Shown: positions 7,211-10,996 of the stretch, in pieces | Layout: the number at the start of each line of letters is the position of its first letter | Position numbering within the stretch: the first letter of the stretch is position 1 | NCBI GenBank assembly: GCA_036003885.1 | Contig: DASYSA010000129.1 | Location: forward strand, 1-10,996 | DNA from: DASYSA01 sp036003885 | GTDB lineage: Bacteria; Acidobacteriota; Blastocatellia; UBA7656 | DNA length: 10,996 nt | Reading direction: 5' to 3' | Position numbers and translations under genes: made by a program | The notes under the pieces: generated by a model | Seen by the model: the letters and a program-made list of their open reading frames with translations, nothing else | Told to the model about the DNA's origin: nothing | The model's database searches: none

Positions 7211-8329
7211 TCAGTTCACGAATCTACGGAGTCTCACGCTGAGCGCCAACCCCACACAGAGGAACATCGACATGATTGCCGTCCCCCCGGAGCTCATCAA
7301 CGGCAGAGGTATCCCCATGATGGGCAGCAGCCCGACCACCATTCCCAGGTTACACAAGATGTGAAAGGCGATGAGCGCGATGAACCCGATTATCATCAGG
7401 GCTCCGGACCTTTCCCGAGCCCCCGAAGCCACAGCGAAAAGCCTCCAGATGAGCATGAGATATAGCGCCATCATCACAAGGACGCCGACGAAACCTGTCT
7501 CCTCTGCCACGACTGCGCCTACGAAATCCGAATAAGCGAAAGGAAGGAACCCGAGGCGTCCCTGTGTTCCCTGCCCTATCCCTTTGCCGAGCACTCCGCC
7601 CGATCCGACAGCGATCATTGACTGGATGGTCTGGTAGCCGTAGCCCTTCGGATCGGCCTTCTCCGGGTGAAGGATGACGTCGATGCGCTCCTTCTGATAT
7701 CCCCTCAGGTGAGGGTAGACTGCGACGAGGGCCACGGCTACCCCAAGAACCGCAGCGACCACAAGTGTCTTGCGCATACCGCCGATGAAATAGAATGATC
7801 CGAGGATAGCTCCAAATGTGAGCATTGTGCCGGTGTCATGCTCGAGATAGATCAGGGCTATCGGTGGAGCGGTTATCAGCCCCATTATGGCCATGTCCTT
7901 GATCGACAGGGGACCTTCCCGGGGCTGCGACAGGTGCCGGGCCAGCATCAGTATGGTTGCCACCTTGGCAAACTCGCTAGGCTGCAGGCTGAAACCGGCG
8001 ACGTTGAGCCACGCCTTATTTCCGTGGATCTCGACCCCAACAAAGAGGACCAGCACCAACAGCACCATAACAAAGGCGTAGAAGAAGGGCGCGATCGCAA
8101 CGATGATCTTCCGATAGTCGGTGAGCATTACAACAGCCGCGATCAGGACTCCGATTCCCAGCGCTATGAGTTGCTTTTGAAACAAGGAGAATCCGTGGTG
8201 GGAGCTTCGCGTGACGTCGGCCCCCTCGGTGCTGATTATTCCCAGGCAGCCGAGCAACGTCAACGCAATGGGCGCCAGCAGCAACACCCAATCCACGTCC
8301 TTAAAACTTCTGCGATTGATATCGACCAT
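7211..8329 (-). CDS. rodA: RodA, SEDS-family peptidoglycan glycosyltransferase
   Basis: Integral membrane enzyme that polymerises lipid II into glycan strands during cell elongation, acting with PBP2. The 372-residue product is highly hydrophobic with about ten membrane segments. Family signatures are GNKAWLNVAGFSLQPSEFAKV-type residues at 103-123, the GSGG..GKGIGQGTQ stretch at 242-256, LPFAYSDF at 262-269 with Asp268 at the position of the essential SEDS aspartate, AEETGF at 275-280, and PLMSSGGT at 343-350. I chose the ATG at 8327-8329 with AAGGTAG upstream. An in-frame GTG at 8416 would add 29 polar residues unlike the family and overlap mrdA by 38 bp. The gene starts 49 bp after the mrdA stop codon, its usual partner. 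Confidence 0.96.
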   Translation of the reverse strand: MVDINRRSFKDVDWVLLLAPIALTLLGCLGIISTEGADVTRSSHHGFSLFQKQLIALGIGVLIAAVVMLTDYRKIIVAIAPFFYAFVMVLLVLVLFVGVEIHGNKAWLNVAGFSLQPSEFAKVATILMLARHLSQPREGPLSIKDMAIMGLITAPPIALIYLEHDTGTMLTFGAILGSFYFIGGMRKTLVVAAVLGVAVALVAVYPHLRGYQKERIDVILHPEKADPKGYGYQTIQSMIAVGSGGVLGKGIGQGTQGRLGFLPFAYSDFVGAVVAEETGFVGVLVMMALYLMLIWRLFAVASGARERSGALMIIGFIALIAFHILCNLGMVVGLLPIMGIPLPLMSSGGTAIMSMFLCVGLALSVRLRRFVN

Positions 8330-8378
8330 TTCTACCTTGCGGACGACGCGACTTGACTTACTGATGCACCCAACCCCT

Positions 8379-10340
8379 CTACCGTCGGCGGCCCTGTTCG
8401 ACACGTGCCACAGCACGACCAGGGTTCGGCGCAGGCGTCTTTGGCGCCTGAGACAACTTGCCCGGGTCGGGCTTCGCCGCCAACTCAGGGAGGATTCGAT
8501 GTCCGAGCTTCTTTGAAAAGTACTCTGCGTTAATCATCCGCGATTTGGGAGCGGAAGTGAGGCCGCCCTGACCGCCGTGCTCCGTCAAAACGACTGCCGC
8601 GAATTCCGGTTTTTCACTGGTGTGCAAAGGTGCGAAGCTGATGAACCACCCATGATCCTGGTGTTCTTTTGTGCGGACCTTCTCCTTAGCGATTACCTGG
8701 GCGGTTCCGGTCTTGCCGCCCACATTAATTCCAGGCAAAGCGGCTCGGCCGCCGGTGCCCCCTTCGTTAACCACGCCCCATGCGCCATAACTCACGATGT
8801 CAACGGTGGTTGGCGAGAGCACCAGGTTCACCGTGGAGTCTTCATAGGTCTTGACTTTAAAAAGCTGGGTCTCTCTGGCTTCCTTTAGCAGATGAGGTGT
8901 GTGGAACTCGCCCCCCATCATTATGCCGGACTCAGCTCGCAACAACTGCAGTGGTGTAATCGCGACCGATCCCTGTCCGACCGCGGCAAGCACTGTGTCG
9001 AAGTCCTTCCAAACGGGGTCGCGCGGATTCACTCTCTTCTTCCATTCCCGGTCCGGGATTATGCCTTTCAACTCGTGTGGAAGATCAATTCCGGTTTTCG
9101 CGCCTGCACCAAACCTGACCACCCAATCGTGAATTTTGTCGATACCCATCTTCAGGCCCAGGCGATAGAAGTAGCCATCGCATGAGTGCACGATGGCGGC
9201 GTGAATGTCAGGCGAGCCGTGATTTCCCATGCAGGCAACAAACTTGTTACCCATCTGAATGCCGTGGCCGCAGACGAGCCTCGAATCTTTGGGCGTGATT
9301 ACACCCTCTTCGAGCGCCGCGGTCGTCATCATCAACTTCCACGTCGACCCGGTCGGGTACCTGCCCTGAATCGCTTTGTTGTAAAGCGGGTGGGTGACGT
9401 CATTCATGATTGCACGCACCTCGGCTCGGTTCTCACCGGAGGAGATCACGTTTTCCGCAAAAACATTCGGGTCAAAGGCCGGCCTCGATACCATCGCCAA
9501 AATCTCGCCGTTTTGCGGATTCATCGCGACCGCGACGCCCGTCTGGCCGACACTGTCAAACTGGTCCTCCGCCACGCGCTGAACATCTATGTCGAGAGTG
9601 GTGATAATGTCCATTCCTTTTATCGGCTCCACTCTCGTCAGCTCACGGATCTGTCGACCTCGACTGTCGACAACCAGAAGCCGCTTTCCGTTCTGTCCGC
9701 GCAGGATGAGGTCGTATTGTGCTTCAATTCCCCCCAGTCCGATGATATCGCCGGATTTGTAGCCCGCGTCAGCGTAACGGGGGTCCTCGAGCATCTTAGG
9801 ACTGATCTCTCCGATATAGCCCAGCACGTGAGCCGCCAACTTTCCATGCGGGTAGATTCGCTGGGGCTGGTCTTCCACCCTGATCTCGGGGTATTCGAGC
9901 TCGCGGGCCGCGACCCAGGCCTGGTCCGCCTTTGTCGCATTCTGCTTAATCAGGATTGGCTGTGATTTTGGCCGATGAGGATCTTCGAGTTCCGTCATCA
10001 GCAGCTTATAGTCGACCCCGAGCTGTTCCACCAGCGCATTGATTGTCTCTTGCCGGTTCTCTTTCGGAATGTCTTCGGGAGTGACAACGATGTTCCACGC
10101 GGGCGTGCTGTCGACCAGCCGCTGGCCGTTTCGATCGAATATTGACCCGCGAGTCGCTATGATCGGGATTTCACGTATCCGATTCTCTTCGGCTCTCGCG
10201 GTGTATGCGTCGTGTCTCACTACTTGCAGGAAGTAGAATCGGATGCCCAGAGCGATGAAGATCGCCAGCACGAGATACTGGACGACGTACAGCCGCATCC
10301 CCAGATCGGGCGATTCATCTCTGAAACTTCTGCTACTCAT
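8379..10340 (-). CDS. mrdA: Penicillin-binding protein 2 (MrdA), elongation-specific transpeptidase
   Basis: Class B penicillin-binding protein that cross-links the glycan strands made by RodA, anchored in the inner membrane with its catalytic domain in the periplasm. The 653-residue product has one membrane anchor at about 17-38, then the non-catalytic pedestal domain with the typical ATRGSIFDRNG (62-72), then the transpeptidase domain. Active-site motifs are Ser332-Thr-Trp-Lys335 (SxxK), Ser386-Cys-Asp388 (the SxD variant usual in PBP2) and Lys543-Thr-Gly545 (KTG). The length fits the family. The last 30 or so residues are a proline- and arginine-rich tail (PAPNPGRAVARVEQGRRR) beyond the conserved fold. 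Its ATG overlaps the 3' end of mreD by 8 bp, which suggests translational coupling. AGGA lies about 10 bases upstream of the start. Confidence 0.97.
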   Translation of the reverse strand: MSSRSFRDESPDLGMRLYVVQYLVLAIFIALGIRFYFLQVVRHDAYTARAEENRIREIPIIATRGSIFDRNGQRLVDSTPAWNIVVTPEDIPKENRQETINALVEQLGVDYKLLMTELEDPHRPKSQPILIKQNATKADQAWVAARELEYPEIRVEDQPQRIYPHGKLAAHVLGYIGEISPKMLEDPRYADAGYKSGDIIGLGGIEAQYDLILRGQNGKRLLVVDSRGRQIRELTRVEPIKGMDIITTLDIDVQRVAEDQFDSVGQTGVAVAMNPQNGEILAMVSRPAFDPNVFAENVISSGENRAEVRAIMNDVTHPLYNKAIQGRYPTGSTWKLMMTTAALEEGVITPKDSRLVCGHGIQMGNKFVACMGNHGSPDIHAAIVHSCDGYFYRLGLKMGIDKIHDWVVRFGAGAKTGIDLPHELKGIIPDREWKKRVNPRDPVWKDFDTVLAAVGQGSVAITPLQLLRAESGIMMGGEFHTPHLLKEARETQLFKVKTYEDSTVNLVLSPTTVDIVSYGAWGVVNEGGTGGRAALPGINVGGKTGTAQVIAKEKVRTKEHQDHGWFISFAPLHTSEKPEFAAVVLTEHGGQGGLTSAPKSRMINAEYFSKKLGHRILPELAAKPDPGKLSQAPKTPAPNPGRAVARVEQGRRR

Positions 10341-10860
10341 AGAATCGTTTTCCTATCGCCATCCGCCTCGCCGCATGCTGTTCGGGGAAGATACGGTCGA
10401 GCAGCGCAAAAACAGCAAGGGAAGCGAGCCCATCAGCGAGAACGCTCTTTCCAAGAACCTTGCCGAATTGCCCCCAGGCTGCTGTGTACGGCAACGGGTC
10501 TTCAAGCACCATGTGCAAACCTGCAAAAAGCACGGCATTGGCGGCCGCGGCTACTGCAACGACGCCGAGCCGGGCCAGCGGATTCTCGAGAGAAAATCTG
10601 ATACTCGCGATTGCAACCAGGTATCCCAGCAACGTCTTTGCAAATCCCTGGACACCAAGTATACCTCCGCCTATCGCATCCTGGCCTATTCCACCCACGA
10701 CGCCAACCAGCATTCCGGACATCGGCGCTCGTTGAAGGCTGAAGTAGACGGTGATCAAAAGGGCAAGATCGACGTATTGAAAGAACGACAGGTGACTTGG
10801 AAGCACCATCTGTAGCAAGAGCGCGACGATAATGGTCAGGGCGACTTTTAGGCTCTGCAC
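10333..10860 (-). CDS. mreD: MreD, rod-shape-determining membrane protein
   Basis: Small inner-membrane component of the elongasome that works with MreC, RodA and PBP2. The 175-residue product is mostly hydrophobic, with five or six likely membrane segments. It contains the family-type stretch GIGQDAIGGGILGVQGFAKT (57-76) followed by LLGYL. Length is typical. The start codon is GTG (10858-10860), with GAGG about 10 bases upstream, 18 bp beyond the mreC stop codon. The 3' end overlaps mrdA by 8 bp (ATGAGTAG). Sequence conservation in MreD is low, so position between mreC and mrdA is an important part of the call. Confidence 0.93.
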   Translation of the reverse strand: MQSLKVALTIIVALLLQMVLPSHLSFFQYVDLALLITVYFSLQRAPMSGMLVGVVGGIGQDAIGGGILGVQGFAKTLLGYLVAIASIRFSLENPLARLGVVAVAAAANAVLFAGLHMVLEDPLPYTAAWGQFGKVLGKSVLADGLASLAVFALLDRIFPEQHAARRMAIGKRFYE

Positions 10861-10878
10861 TCTTCAGGCTACCTCGGT

Positions 10879-10996
10879 CTACTTTATCTTCTCTTCCATC
10901 TTCAAATCCTTCTGCTCGACCAGAAGCACCAGCACGTGCTCGGCGTGATCAACTGGCGCCGATGGCCTGACTATGAGGTTGTGCCACGGTGCGTTT
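10879..10996 (-). CDS. mreC: MreC, C-terminal fragment (gene continues beyond the right edge)
   Basis: The frame is open from the right edge and ends in TAG at 10879-10881, giving 38 complete codons. The visible residues include NLIVRPSAPVDHAEHVLVLL, which matches the end of the MreC periplasmic beta domain (pattern ..VRPxAxxDxxExVLVLL), followed by a charged tail ending in EEKIK. MreC is a bitopic periplasmic scaffold that binds PBP2 and links it to the MreB filament. The rest of the gene, and presumably mreB, lies outside the window. Position immediately before mreD supports the call. Confidence 0.9.
   Translation of the reverse strand, partial: NAPWHNLIVRPSAPVDHAEHVLVLLVEQKDLKMEEKIK

Noticed and set aside
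8330..8416. Upstream GTG start for rodA giving 401 residues
   Set aside because: The extra 29 residues are polar and not family-like and overlap mrdA. The ATG at 8329 has a better ribosome site and gives a normal RodA N-terminus.

Overview
The window is a bacterial chromosomal segment of roughly 55% GC (by eye) in which every convincing gene lies on the minus strand, so transcription runs from the right edge to the left. No mobile-element genes, CRISPR array or defence genes are visible. The organism is probably a Gram-negative-type bacterium. An Acidobacteriota (Blastocatellia-like) assignment is my best guess, based on the gene order and on an RNase E/G carrying a very large disordered insertion. 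This is inference and no marker here proves it.

Layout in transcription order (right to left). (1) Cell-wall elongation block, 10996-7211: the 3' end of mreC, then mreD, mrdA (PBP2 transpeptidase) and rodA (SEDS glycosyltransferase). They are packed tightly, with mreD and mrdA overlapping by 8 bp. (2) A small cysteine-containing possible lipoprotein at 7183-6971. (3) A 984-residue radical-SAM protein at 6795-3841, in which a TIGR03960-type cobalamin-like/radical-SAM protein is fused to a TIGR03936/DUF2344 domain. (4) A 433-bp gene-free spacer (3840-3408) with unusual inverted-repeat architecture. (5) A 972-residue RNase E/G (3407-489) whose S1 domain is split by about 495 residues of low-complexity acidic and arginine-rich sequence. 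(6) tRNA-Ala(GGC) at 387-312 with its own likely promoter and a strong intrinsic terminator. (7) A 260-bp left edge with nothing securely assignable.

How the genes work together: MreC and MreD scaffold the elongasome, RodA polymerises glycan strands and PBP2 cross-links them, so this block makes the lateral cell wall. The radical-SAM/DUF2344 protein and the RNase E/G belong to a gene neighbourhood that recurs near mre/rod genes in several phyla; E. coli rng (cafA) lies just downstream of mreBCD. The physiological link between cell-shape genes and RNA processing is not established.

The items most worth a second look are the disordered insertion in the RNase E/G S1 domain, the structured 433-bp spacer upstream of that gene (a candidate autoregulatory leader, structured RNA or MITE-like insertion), and the fused radical-SAM/DUF2344 protein with a Tyr where a cobalamin-ligating His would be expected.
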